A DNA stretch of 64,000 nt from Nemertoderma westbladi (taxonomy: Eukaryota > Xenacoelomorpha > Nemertodermatida > Nemertodermatidae): the NCBI GenBank assembly GCA_032718475.1, contig JAUCBJ010003887.1, positions 1 to 64,000 of the forward strand. Reading direction: 5' to 3'. The translations under genes were made by a program, and so were the position numbers. Position 1 is the stretch's first letter; each line of letters opens with the position of its first letter. Positions 23,340 through 33,026 of the stretch are shown here, one piece after another. The notes beneath the pieces are model-generated. The model was not told where the DNA came from, did not search any database, and saw only the letters and a list, made by a program, of their open reading frames with translations.

Positions 23340-23739
23340 CCAATCGAAATATAAAATGTTTACAAACTACTTCTAAATCTACTGGTAGGGCCTAAAATAT
23401 AAAATATAATCACTATCTAATTATTGCATACTTAATATTGCAGATACGGCGTAAATACAATCGATCGTACATACAAATACAAATTTACTAATTAACTTTA
23501 GTGCCTAAAATACAAAAAAAGGCTTTCGGTTATCAAGGTAAGCAAATTAACAAATTAGATCAAGACAAATTAAAATAAATCAAACAAATAATTTCAAATC
23601 TCTTTCGATAAATCTTTACATATTGTAAATATACATAATAAACTTCCACCAAATTAAATCAGTCTAAATATAATATAAACACAATGCGCTAATAACTTTT
23701 AAATGAGTCTTAAAGGGTCCTCTTGACGATCTTAAAAGT

Positions 23740-24301
23740 TCATCCTGCTGGTCTGGATATCTTCTCCTGAGCACTAATTGCTAACGGTAGGCTCGCAAGC
23801 CTTCCTTTCCATATCTCGCTCCTCCAAACCCAACATTCAAACATAATGTCCAATATAAGTATCCAAATATAATATCCAAATATAATATCCAAATATAATA
23901 TCCAAATCGGTAGGCTCGCAAGCCTTCCTTCTTCTCGCTTCCTATTCCTTCGCTGAGCGGGCTCGTCCACGTCCTCTAGTGCGATTGGGGGGTGGTCGAG
24001 GTCGAACTGGGCTCGGACTTCGGCGTCGAGTCGTCGGTGGTTCCAAAACGCTAGGAAAGGGGATGACGGGAGTTTCGCACATCCGTCGTGCGCTCAATCC
24101 TCTAAATCCTCGTCCGATTCCAACTGTCGGCTTAACATCGGATCGAGTCTCCACAACGCTATGAGGAAGTCGAAAGGGTGGGACTGTTCCGTCCGCTGAC
24201 ACCTCGCTCTCTGACGTCGTTTGAATCCTAATGGGTTCAGGCAAAGCGTATCCTGTCCCTCCGCGTGGTTCTCTAGCAAGGGAAACCGTGCCCCGAGTCA
24301 T
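23740..24301 (-). CDS. Last accessory ORFs of element B, unknown function
   Basis: Two overlapping small frames: 24301-23942 (119 aa, ends in an Arg/Pro-rich tail RRRSPSPVRPRPPPNRTRGR, open upstream of its ATG into the previous ORF) and 23970-23740 (76 aa). The second contains two GRLASLP palindrome peptides and in between a Tyr/Ile/Trp-rich stretch made by AATATCCAAATAT repeats at 23850-23905. No family recognised. They could be the frameshifted C-terminus of the preceding zinc-knuckle ORF. Confidence 0.35.
23786..23805 (-). repeat. Coding palindrome, B family (copy 1)
   Basis: Exact GGTAGGCTCGCAAGCCTTCC. Minus-strand frame reads GRLASLP. Confidence 0.9.
23909..23928 (-). repeat. Coding palindrome, B family (copy 2)
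   Basis: Exact consensus, 123 bp from copy 1 and in the same frame (GRLASLP). Confidence 0.9.
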
Positions 24302-24351
24302 CCGGATTTGCGACTTCGATGTCGTCCTCTCGGCGACGTTTACTATCTTCT

Positions 24352-25740
24352 TTATCTCTTGTCGGCCTTCTGGGCTTTGAGTATACGAAATTGCTGATCA
24401 TCCTGTGGATGACGCGTCTTCTCTGCTAACGGCGTGGCCTTGAAGCCAGTCTCACGCAAAACGTCGGTCTCGTCTAGAATACACGAGGTTACGCGTTTGT
24501 GATAAAATGCGCTCCGGTATGCCCAAGCTATCGAATGCCATGCTCCTCGATTCCGCTGTTCAACTCGCAGTTTATCGAATTCTCCGGCGGTAATCTTGTT
24601 CACCACAGTTTGAAAGTTCCAAGTATTCTTGTTGTCGGGGTGCACTTGTAAGAAATAGTCCCGCACAACCTTGAATCCGCTGTCCAATGGCAATATATCC
24701 AACACCTCCAACAATTCATCATACTGAGGCATAGCCGATACATATCCTTCCTTTGACATTATGAGAGGGTTTACGGCCCAAAATCCCAAATGTGCTCTCA
24801 TAGGGAAGTGGCGTCGCTGAGTCGCTACATGCTCGTCTGCTAGATCCTCCCAATGGTCGAATAATTGTCGAACGATTTTAACTGACATGTGCTCATAGGG
24901 GACGTCTCTAAGTTGACATTCGGATGCCCTATGGCCCTTAATATTACAATAAGTACACTGCGCCACGAAACGCCAGCAAGTGTAGAAAGTGTGTGAACGT
25001 TGATCTCCGCACCAGTTGCATACTAAATCCGGTAGAGATATGTGCTTCGCTCCGCATTTCTTTGCGTGATGGCCAGTTGCTCCGCATCTGCCACAAATAG
25101 TGTTGGCAGGGTACCAAACTCGCTCATAGATGAGATCTCCGATGGGGCGAGCGCTACCGTCCACGTGATAATTCTCATCATCCGGGTCAGTCGGTATGTT
25201 CGTCTCCGTAGGTTGTACACAAACCATGGCATCGCTTTTCTCCAACTCGCGTATCTCAGTTCGCGTCTTCCTCGGAAGGTTCTCCTCTATCTCTATGAGT
25301 TGCCGTAGCGGTTCGTCTATTAGCGCCAACTCGGTCGGATCCACATCGTCGTGATGGGCGGTAGGCTCGTGAGCCTTCCAGGATCCTTCCGGGCGTTCGA
25401 ATTCCGCGTGGCTTTCGTAGGGTACTAACGTTAACATCGACGGTCTGTCGACTAGACTTCCCGCGTGAGTGAGATAGACGTCCCTGAAAACGCTAAGTCC
25501 CGCTCGCGTGAAAACTTCGCAGTGCGCATCGGTGTTATAAAAGGGTTGGAGAAATCGTCGGAATACATCAGTATGCGTCCTTCCTCCATCGTAAAAGGTA
25601 TGTCCTTCGCCAAGACATAACAGGTGTCGCTTTAGGGTTCTGGATACTACATCCGCGATGAAACAAACGTTAACCGAAGATTCTATCACTAAATAGTATT
25701 GCAAGATTATCCGCGGAGGTGAACTAATCGCCCAATACAC
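24352..25740 (-). CDS. Accessory ORF3 of element B: exonuclease C-part plus zinc knuckles
   Basis: 462 aa, in the same frame as the ORF upstream and separated from it by one TGA (25747-25749) and two codons, so both were probably one protein. The first 110 residues continue the exonuclease-like fold: the block QYYLVIESSVNVCFIADVV aligns by eye with QKRYILKEDWIMIGLLNLF of the ORF at 59031-60212, and SVFRDVYLTHAGSLVDRP with SVYYNCRHLVDREVDTP. Around residues 215-275 are three Cys/His knuckles (CGRCGATGHHAKKC, CNWCGDQRSHTFYTC, CTYCNIKGHRASEC), typical of nucleic-acid binding. The C-terminal 190 residues are unrecognised, Trp/His-rich. A palindrome at 25360 is read as SWKAHEPT. Confidence 0.6.
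   Translation of the reverse strand: MYWAISSPPRIILQYYLVIESSVNVCFIADVVSRTLKRHLLCLGEGHTFYDGGRTHTDVFRRFLQPFYNTDAHCEVFTRAGLSVFRDVYLTHAGSLVDRPSMLTLVPYESHAEFERPEGSWKAHEPTAHHDDVDPTELALIDEPLRQLIEIEENLPRKTRTEIRELEKSDAMVCVQPTETNIPTDPDDENYHVDGSARPIGDLIYERVWYPANTICGRCGATGHHAKKCGAKHISLPDLVCNWCGDQRSHTFYTCWRFVAQCTYCNIKGHRASECQLRDVPYEHMSVKIVRQLFDHWEDLADEHVATQRRHFPMRAHLGFWAVNPLIMSKEGYVSAMPQYDELLEVLDILPLDSGFKVVRDYFLQVHPDNKNTWNFQTVVNKITAGEFDKLRVEQRNRGAWHSIAWAYRSAFYHKRVTSCILDETDVLRETGFKATPLAEKTRHPQDDQQFRILKAQKADKR
25360..25379 (-). repeat. Coding palindrome, B family (copy 3, variant)
   Basis: GGTAGGCTCGTGAGCCTTCC. Read in the second frame of ORF3 as WKAHEPT. Confidence 0.85.
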
Positions 25741-25746
25741 GCAACC

Positions 25747-27024
25747 TCACCACTTCAACTGTGACTCGAACTCGTTTACGCCGGGGGTATCTCCCTCTCC
25801 GTACACGTCCGTGTATTTGCTCCTCTTACTCTCCTTGTAATCCCAACTGAACATTAGATATGAGATATAACCCGTCCCAGTTTTTAGCGTGTTATACTCC
25901 CTAAAATATCCTTGCTCAATAGCCCAAAGCAACAATGGTCTAGTATCCACGTATGGCGTAGGCAATCGGTGCTCTTCCGTGGGCATCCCTGCAAAGTCGC
26001 TAATGAGGTCATCCCGTACACCGGATCCGATCTTGACGATGCTCTTATCCAACACAACGTCTCGCACGGCCTTTGGCAACATCCTAGCTTCTATGCTACA
26101 AGCCAGGTCCATCGATTTAACTATCCGTTTTATCATCGCGTGTCTTTGCGTCGTTCCTTCCGGCATAGGCATCTTCCTATCACTCCTCTGTCGGCTGAAG
26201 ACATGTAACACGCCATCTGGTGCTCTAATCTGTATAGTCTTTGAAGTGAGGCTTTGCTGATGGCTTCCTCCTTCATTATCGTAAAACATATAACCATTAT
26301 CTTTCAGAGATCGGCTAGTCACGTCCCAATCGTCGAGTAAATCGTTGGTAGGGTTCCAAATTCTCCCAATCGACTTTTCATCATCGAAACTAATAGGTTT
26401 ACCGGTCCAATTGGTCGCGATATCGGTGTCGGTCTCAAACGTTCCAACTCCGATCCATAATCGAATCGTCTTCGTCAGATATCCTCGCAAGATACAAGGT
26501 GCGATATCCGTCCCCGCGCGATCCACTTCCTTAAAGTCCGTAATATGTGGAGGCACGTTGCGTACAATTTTTTGAACTATTACTTTACGCAACTCGGCTG
26601 ACTCTAACACATCACCGAAGGTAACCGATGGGAGGAAATCCAGGTTCGAGATGATCTCCGGGTGTTCAACTATAGGGATCTCGTAAGTTGTCTCCTTCCG
26701 GGTCGGTATACTAATAGGAAAACTAGTTGGTCTCGCAACCGGTACTATCGCTCCAGTAGAATGGGGCTGAGGTTCTCGCGTCATCTCGACATGAGGTATC
26801 TGTAGTCTCTGCGACAAACGCTGAGCAAAGGTGATACTATCGAAGAGCTCGGGTGTCATCTCCTTGGGTTCGGTTTGATCGTGGGATATCCAATAGAATG
26901 GTAGGCTCGCGAGCCTTCCGCCGAACTCCTCGATCTCGCCTTTCTCGTACGCCTTGTACGCCCTGTAGAGGCTCAAAGCTTCCCGTTTCTCTTGTGTCGA
27001 CTTATTAGACTCGTCCACTACCAT
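25747..27024 (-). CDS. Accessory ORF2 of element B: RNase D/WRN-like 3'-5' exonuclease domain
   Basis: 425 aa, in frame open upstream to about 27078, where it overlaps ORF1 in another frame. Residues 240-370 show the DEDD exonuclease pattern. Exo I-like D-x-E is in GYMFYDNEGG (D249, E251), followed by a strand pair SKTIQIRAPDGVLHVFSRQ like the LLQIA-P-G-YLF strands of WRN exonuclease. An Exo II-like helix is LPKAVRDVVLDKSIVKIGSGV with RDD at 337-339. The Exo III region continues past the TGA into ORF3. The same blocks occur in the ORF at 59031-60212. Family assignment is by motif reading only. An N-terminal GRLASLP insert lies at residues 36-42. Such a domain is not part of the standard BEL/Pao set. 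Confidence 0.55.
   Translation of the reverse strand: MVVDESNKSTQEKREALSLYRAYKAYEKGEIEEFGGRLASLPFYWISHDQTEPKEMTPELFDSITFAQRLSQRLQIPHVEMTREPQPHSTGAIVPVARPTSFPISIPTRKETTYEIPIVEHPEIISNLDFLPSVTFGDVLESAELRKVIVQKIVRNVPPHITDFKEVDRAGTDIAPCILRGYLTKTIRLWIGVGTFETDTDIATNWTGKPISFDDEKSIGRIWNPTNDLLDDWDVTSRSLKDNGYMFYDNEGGSHQQSLTSKTIQIRAPDGVLHVFSRQRSDRKMPMPEGTTQRHAMIKRIVKSMDLACSIEARMLPKAVRDVVLDKSIVKIGSGVRDDLISDFAGMPTEEHRLPTPYVDTRPLLLWAIEQGYFREYNTLKTGTGYISYLMFSWDYKESKRSKYTDVYGEGDTPGVNEFESQLKW
26900..26919 (-). repeat. Coding palindrome, B family (copy 4, variant)
   Basis: GGTAGGCTCGCGAGCCTTCC, read as GRLASLP in ORF2. Confidence 0.9.
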
Positions 27025-27044
27025 GCTGTAGACGTCTGGTTCGA

Positions 27045-27668
27045 CTAATTTGGGTTCGTAAATAACGATCTCGGTCCACTCATTTTAAACGAATGATACG
27101 GATTTGTCAAAGGGTATCCGCCTTCTTGGTAACGTAGACTTTGGTGGTGTGAACATCGCGCTAATATCTGCTCGGGGTTCTCCGAGTTCAACCGCATAGG
27201 AATCGCGTTGTCTTGCTCGCGCATACACGCTCCACATTTATAAAACAGTTTGTATATGGAGAACGCGTCCTTGGTCTCTGGATCCGCTCCTCGAGCGCGT
27301 CTATAAAGATGCATTCCTTCAAATTCGTCTCTAGCTGCAGGTAAGGGTTCGTTTACCGTCAAATATTGCAGCGTATGATACAATCGGCGTATTTCGGTGT
27401 CTGGATCCTCGCAAATGTCGCTAGCATCGCATAACGCATCGTAGGGATATAACGCATTGAACTCCGCGCATAATTCCTCCGTTCTTTTGTTGTATGCGTC
27501 CAACCGCTGTCGCGTAACATTCGGGTCCGCCTTGGATTTAGCGAGCTTGGCCGTACTCCTAGCCATACTCTCCACTCCAAACACACTAAAGTTTTTAGCT
27601 CCATAACGATTGAATGGCGCCTGGTGCTCTTGTTCTTGCGTAAACCCTTGACGTAACTCTTTATACAT
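27045..27668 (-). CDS. Accessory ORF1 of element B, conserved with the outer element
   Basis: 207 aa, hydrophilic, no signal peptide or membrane span, hence not an envelope protein. Blocks ALYPYDALCDASDICEDPDTE, LPAARDEFEGMHLYRRARG, FSIYKLFYKCGACM and QEGGYPLTNP recur in the plus-strand ORF at 43721-44376. Four Cys are present, the CGAC pair being shared as CSEC. It starts about 750 bp after the integrase stop, and the outer-element copy starts about 840 bp after its integrase stop, so the position is conserved too. Function unknown. Its stop overlaps ORF2, which is read in another frame, so ORF1-ORF2 may be linked by frameshifting or have been one frame. Confidence 0.65.
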   Translation of the reverse strand: MYKELRQGFTQEQEHQAPFNRYGAKNFSVFGVESMARSTAKLAKSKADPNVTRQRLDAYNKRTEELCAEFNALYPYDALCDASDICEDPDTEIRRLYHTLQYLTVNEPLPAARDEFEGMHLYRRARGADPETKDAFSIYKLFYKCGACMREQDNAIPMRLNSENPEQILARCSHHQSLRYQEGGYPLTNPYHSFKMSGPRSLFTNPN

Positions 27669-28418
27669 CTTCTCCGCTATCGTATACGAATATATATGTG
27701 GTTACATATCGTTACGTTTCTACTAGATGAAGCACAAAATAGAGGTTAGATGTGAGGTGACTTAGAGTTTGTCGGCTTTTGGCTCAACTCTGCTCTAAAC
27801 CCCAACCCATTTGCCTAATGATTTCGGGTTCGCGTGATTTCGCACTGGCTCCTAATCCAAAAAATGTGCTGATAAAAAACGAATTCCGGGTAAACTAGCC
27901 GCGAGTCTAAAATACTCACCTTTTAATTTCCCATGCTACATTCCCCAAGAAAAATAGTACAGTCGAGAATTAATTGGTCCAAATAATAGTAGACACGACT
28001 ACGTAGAACAAGGCCGGTTTTCTTTTTCCAAAAAAAAATTTATCGGTAGGCTCGCAAGCCTTCCATCCGCTCTTGTCCTCCCCAATTTTAATTTTTATCT
28101 AGCTGTATTCTAGAATTTGCTTTCACTGGAGAATCGTTTTTCTTAAATTTAAATCCATATAAATGGATTTGTCTAATAATATTTGAAAAATTGTCTCACT
28201 TGTGGGTTCCAAGTGGAATTCCATTCCTACTGTACACACAATCCCGCTCCTATGTGATACATAAGGGTACTACCCTCCATGTTCACGTATAAAGACAATG
28301 GAATTCCACCGCTGTCTCTATCTACAGTGAAGAGGATTACAAATGCACGTACAGTAATACAAATACAAAATAACTAAAATACAGTAAGTCTATGTGGCGG
28401 CCAACAAAGGTCCCACAT
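27669..28418 (-). other. Non-coding spacer between integrase and accessory ORF1 in B
   Basis: No ORF of note. Holds one palindrome copy (28045) and a pair of inverted GTGGAATTCCATT / ATGGAATTCCAC motifs near 28208-28310. It is a candidate place for a splice acceptor or promoter serving the accessory ORFs, but I see no decisive signal. Confidence 0.4.
28045..28064 (-). repeat. Palindrome, B family (copy 5, non-coding)
   Basis: Exact consensus in the integrase-ORF1 spacer, the only copy clearly outside an open frame. Confidence 0.9.
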
Positions 28419-29567
28419 CTATTTACTAATATTGGGTGGAGATTTGTAGTCTCCTGTCTCGTTTCTAGTCTCCTCAAGGAGTACGAGACGTTGTACAGGT
28501 CTGTCTACGGTACGTCCGTCGATAGTCCTTACAGTAACTGTCCTCACTACACCAGATGTAGGGTGCGTGGTCAAAATGACTCCAGTCAGCCAAAACCGTC
28601 TTTTCAGATTTGCTTCAGCCAATAAAACATGGTCACCACGTCTTAAACATCAGGTATTTAGATACCAAGAGGTTCTGGTTGAAATAGAGGGCAAATAATA
28701 TTTCTGCCATATTTCCCAGAATTTATTTGCAAGCAATTGAGTGATTTTCCAAGCCTTGTTGCCGTATCCGTCACTATCAACGGGTACCGAAATGGGCAAC
28801 AATGTCGTCGGCGCCTGCATAAGCAGGTGCGCTGGTGTCAAGGCAAACTGTACGTCGTTATTGTCTGGGATCAAAGCGATCGGTCTAGTGTTTAAGATTG
28901 CTTCGATTTCTATTAGTAACGTCGTCAGTTGGTCGTCTGTCAATATGTGTTGCGTCGGTAAGACTTTAGCCATAGCTGTTTTAATTGAGCCAATCAGCCT
29001 TTCCCAAACGCCGCCTCTCCACGGACTGTCTGGAGTGTTGAAATTCCAAAAAATACGGTGAGGACGTAGTTCCTCGGAAATCTGGTTTTGGTCCAACCTT
29101 CTCAAAGCTCTGGTTATTTCGTTCCGTGAACCCACAAAGTTTGTCCCTTGGTCGCAGTAAATGGATTTGACCAATCCACGTCTAGCGACAAATCGCCGTA
29201 AGGCTAGGATAAAGGCATTGGTGGTCAAATCTGTCACTCGCTCTATATGGACAGCTCTGCTGGCCATGCAAGTGAAGATCAATCCCCAACATTTTACCTG
29301 TACCCTTCCGCGTTTCGCGATTATGGGTCCAAAACAGTCTATCCCTGTCTCAGTGTAAGGGGGTCTAAACGCCTGTAATCTAGCTAATGGTAGTTCACTC
29401 GTTTCTTGGTGTCCTATCCTCGCGTGCACCTTCTTACAAATAATACAGTTCCGTGTTACCGAACTCAGTGCCTTACTAGGTCTAATCAGTACAAACCTCG
29501 AGCGTAAGTGTGATAGACAGTGGTGTCTACCTACGTGTTTGAGTTGTACATGTGCGTCCAGTATCAT
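28419..29567 (-). pseudogene. Element B integrase with DUF5641-like tail
   Basis: In frame with RT-RNase H upstream across one TAA (29607). HHCC-type start (HCLSH...CIICKK), catalytic core with D in GIDCFGP, D in IYCDQGTNF and E in GGVWERLI (DDE triad complete), then the BEL-specific C-terminal domain (FWEIWQKYYLPSIS ... RRGDHVLLAEANLKRRFW ... TVDRPVQRLVLL). One in-frame TGA at 28650 sits where the outer element has Arg (VRSLQRGDY), suggesting CGA to TGA. Otherwise intact. Confidence 0.85.
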
Positions 29568-29985
29568 AGCGCGCTGTAATTCATGGTGTTGCGGTATGAT
29601 GATAGGTTACCTAAAGTCAAGTGCAAAGTCGATGTTTTGGAGTCTGGACTTGTGACAAAGTAAGCCCCTATAAATAATCGGACTCCAACTCAAAATCGGT
29701 GAAGACTTAATCTGTTTACCTTGTTTGATCGCTGTGAATTCGCGTGCGAAATATCGCAATTGATAATGTCTAATGATATCAACTTCACAGTGGCCAACTT
29801 CCTTTGAGGTAAGTCTTCTAGGAAAGTCGCGTTTGCCTCTGGCATATTGTCTCAATCGTTTGAGCCATGCTAACTTGCGGCATGCGTCAGTCCATGATCT
29901 AGTTAGGTTCACTATCCTGTCAATGTAAGTGTTAGTGACGTCATCAGGTAAGGTGTAGTCGTAGTGTGGATACTTGTCTGGACTT

Positions 29986-30005
29986 GGTAGGCCCACGGGC
30001 CTTCC
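29986..30005 (-). repeat. Palindrome, B family (copy 6, compensated variant)
   Basis: GGTAGGCCCACGGGCCTTCC. Both bases of the pair closing the loop are changed (T-A to C-G), so the stem is kept while the peptide becomes GRPVGLP. Confidence 0.75.
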
Positions 30006-30297
30006 GGTAGGTTTGTCTGAGTCCCCAAGTACGTCAATCTCTACGGTCTTACCTTTACCGTCCGCACCTAATGTGTCGACTGGCAGTAACGGTTTCAACT
30101 CTACAGTATCAGTGTGTTCCTGTGAGCCTGTAAGCTTCCTAACCTTAGTCACACGCTTACCTGTAGGTGGTAAGTCAAGTACCTTCTTTGAGCGGAGTGT
30201 GATCGCTGTGGCCGCCACACCTTTGTCGTCCAAAGAAGTCAAATTCGGTAAGTCTCTAAAAGTCCGCTCCAATGGGTCTTCTAATGGAGTGTCTAAT

Positions 30298-30692
30298 AGA
30301 CAGTCTGGTGAAGCGTCCGGTGAACAGTCTGGTGAGACGTCTGGTGAGACATAGCGCGGAACATCCGGCGAAATGTCCTGTCGTCGGTCCCAAAGTCTGT
30401 CTGGCGTAACTTCTGTCAGAAAGTCTGGTTCAAAGTCTGGTGGACAGTCTGTCGAGATGTCTGGTGGAAAGTCTGGTGAGACGTCCGGTAGACATTCTGT
30501 CGAGAGTTCCATCAAACAGTCTGGCGAACAATCCGGAGAACAATCTGGTGTCGCTTCTGGTGAATAATCTGGCGAGTAATCTGGTGAACAATCCGGCGAA
30601 ACGTCTGGTGAAATCTCCTGCGGAACATCCGGCGAAGGATTCGTACAAGCGTCTGGTCGAATGTCTGGTGAGACGTCTGGCGTAATGTCAGG
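30298..30692 (-). repeat. SPDx coding minisatellite between RNase H and integrase of B
   Basis: About 400 bp of 12-bp units (GTCTGGTGAGAC-like on the plus strand) coding for degenerate SPD(C/V/Y/F/I) repeats, e.g. SPDVSPDCSPDYSPDYSPE. It would form an acidic, proline-rich flexible linker. Confidence 0.9.
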
Positions 30693-32688
30693 TCTGGCGT
30701 CCAGGTCATCAGATTTCGTCCGTCCTTTTTTCCTCTTGACCTTGGTGTTGGCTTTCGCTTTAGACTTGACAACCTTGTCGATTTTTATCTCGGCACCCTC
30801 TGGTATGGTGTTGGTTGTCGCGTCGAATAACAGTGGCCATTCGTCTGATGGTCGCTGTAGGAAGTCGGGTCCTCTAAACCAAAAGGATTTATTGTCCGGT
30901 TTACAAAAGTCAAGCGGTTGCATCCCCCGTGACGCGATGTCAGCTGGGTTCAGCTTCCCTGGACAGTGACGCCAATCTTGTTTGAGCGACCGGTCTAGTA
31001 TTTCAGCCCGTCTGTTGGCTACGAAAGTCTTGAACTCAAACGCTTCATTGTTTATATACCAAAGTACCAACGTCGCATCCGTCCAATATGTGACCTTCAA
31101 GTTAGCCTCCAGCTCGCGTTGAACTAGACTGACAATATCGGTGGATATCGTCCCGGCTTGCAGCTCCCCACGAGGTACAGTCATATACTTCAATGGCATT
31201 GTTCTAGCTCTTGAAGTAACGAGAGACACATCGTAGCTGTCCGATGTCACTTGTCGTCTAAGGTATAAAGTAACCCCCAATCCATCCTTGCTAGCGTCAC
31301 TAAAGCTGTGAAGCTCTAAATCGGCAGGAAAGGTGGTTTGCAAAGGAAAGTATACCCTCGGTATGGTATAGTCATGTAGGAACGTCAGTTGGGCTTCCCA
31401 GTCCCTCCATCGCTCAGCTAACTTTTCTGGGATGGGGTCGTCCCATTCCAGTCCGGCTTGCCAAATGCTGTGGAGTATGATCCTAGCATGTAGGATCACT
31501 GGACTAATGAAACACAATGGGTCATACAATCGACTCATGGTCGATAAGCAAGTCCTCTTAGTGAGAGGTCTAGTCTGGTCGTTGGACCTTACACGTACCC
31601 TAAAATTGTCGGTGTTGGGGTCCCAACTAAGTCCTAATACTTTGGTCGTCGGCAGAGGTTCTAGGTCTAAGTCCAAGTCACCTCCACTGCGACCCATCGG
31701 GTCAAATGAGTTCACCAGCTCTGGTTCGTTGGAAGCGAACTTCGTCAGGTGAAATCCGCCCTCAGCGAGACAATCCTGGAGTTGGTGTGCTACGGTTGTA
31801 GCGCGCTCCAAGTTGTCACAACTCTTGAGGCTGTCATCCACGTAGAAGTCTCGTTCCACGGTCCGAACTACTTCTGGGTCAAATTGGTCTCGTCTGTCTA
31901 ATGCGGTCTGCTTTAATGCGTACATGGTGCAGTTGGGGCTGTCCCTGGCTCCGAAAACTCTTACCTGCATTTGGTAAGTCTCTGGCGGAAGTTGTAAGTT
32001 TCTGTCCGGATACCAAAGAAACCTCAAGCTGTCCCTGTCCCGCTCCAAAGCCTTAACCTGGTGAAACATGGCCTCTACGTCACAGGTGAAAGCCACTTTG
32101 TGTTGTCTAAAACGCATTAGGACTCCCATGAGGTAATTGTTCATATTCGGCCCGTCCATCAGTTCGCTGTTCATAGACATCCCTTGGTAAAGCGCGGCGC
32201 AGTCGTTGACTACACGCACCTTGCCAGGTTTGTCCGGGTGTCGAACAAAATGATGTGGCAGGTAATATGTCTGGTCTGTGGTTACCTCGGGATTTAACAT
32301 CCTAATGGCGTACCCCTTTTGGAGATACGTCTGAAGTTGTGCATTGTATTGCAAATGGGCCGTCTCATCTCGCAACAATCGCTGCCTTATTGATTTGAGT
32401 CGCCTCAAAGCAAGCGGGTAATTGTTAACGAGCTTAGGTTGTCCATTGCGCCACAACATACTAACCTCATAGTGGCCATTCGCGGTCTGGCGAATGGTAT
32501 CTCTCATAATATTTAATGACCGTTTTTTCTGTTCTGACATAGCGGTCTCGTAACTACCGGGTTCTGCTGAGTCCTGTTCCAACCATTGAATGGTCCGTTC
32601 AGTCAGCAGTCGGTCTAGCGCTGCTTGCACTGCGCCATGGTCCTCGTCCACGTCTTCGTCCGCTGCGGTGGCTAGTGTCAAGGTGTCT

Positions 32689-32708
32689 GGTAGGCTCGCA
32701 AGCCTTCC
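32689..32708 (-). repeat. Coding palindrome, B family (copy 7)
   Basis: Exact consensus, GRLASLP, third member of a 78-bp spaced trio at the start of the RT ORF. Confidence 0.9.
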
Positions 32709-32766
32709 GGTGTCACTAGTCGGCGTCGAATCGTCGTGCGGCGGTTTGACAACTTCTTGATCTATT

Positions 32767-32786
32767 GGTAGGCTCGCAAGCCTTCC
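32767..32786 (-). repeat. Coding palindrome, B family (copy 8)
   Basis: Exact consensus, GRLASLP, exactly 78 bp from its neighbours on both sides. Confidence 0.9.
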
Positions 32787-32844
32787 AAGATCAACGACCG
32801 GTGTCGAAGCCTGGTGGGTGGGGTCAATGACCTTCGGATTTTTC

Positions 32845-32864
32845 GGTAGGCTCGCAAGCCTTCC
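32845..32864 (-). repeat. Coding palindrome, B family (copy 9)
   Basis: Exact consensus, GRLASLP. The 78-bp spacing to copies 7 and 8 with similar intervening peptides (…PTHQASTP, …PPHDDSTP) shows tandem duplication of a 26-codon unit. Confidence 0.9.
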
Positions 32865-33026
32865 AAAATCCTCATTCATCGAGTCATCCACGGCAACAAC
32901 CCTTTGGTCTTCAGTAGTCAATACAACCTGGTCTACTGCAAGTAGTTGTAAGTCAGAGGTCCGTATGGTCATGTCCAGATCGGTTACGTCAGTATCGGTG
33001 GCGTCTGCGTTAGCGACGCAAGTCTG

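Larger units (their letters stand above)
29607..32972 (-). pseudogene. Element B reverse transcriptase and RNase H
   Basis: 1121 aa. Three GRLASLP inserts lie in the first 100 residues. RT is complete: fingers (VRVVNDCAALYQGMSMNSEL), palm VAFTCDVEAMFHQV, catalytic FYVDDSLKSCDN, thumb. RNase H has Asp in SFSDASKDGLG, Glu in VPRGELQAGT and Asp in YWTDATLVLWY and ends with NPADIASRG. Then a basic linker, a long SPDx minisatellite, and the lead-in to integrase (LRHYQLRYFAREF-type block near the end). Preceded by TGA (33027) and followed by TAA (29607), both in frame with neighbours. RT and RNase H themselves show no lesion. Confidence 0.9.

Noticed and set aside
27045-27668. Accessory ORF1 as an envelope gene
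   Set aside because: No signal peptide, no membrane span, no glycoprotein-like cysteine pattern.
30374-30772. Repetitive ORFs (SGE/SGG-rich, ARLF-rich) in other frames of the SPDx minisatellite
   Set aside because: A 12-bp repeat leaves several frames open; only the minus frame continuous with RT and integrase is real.
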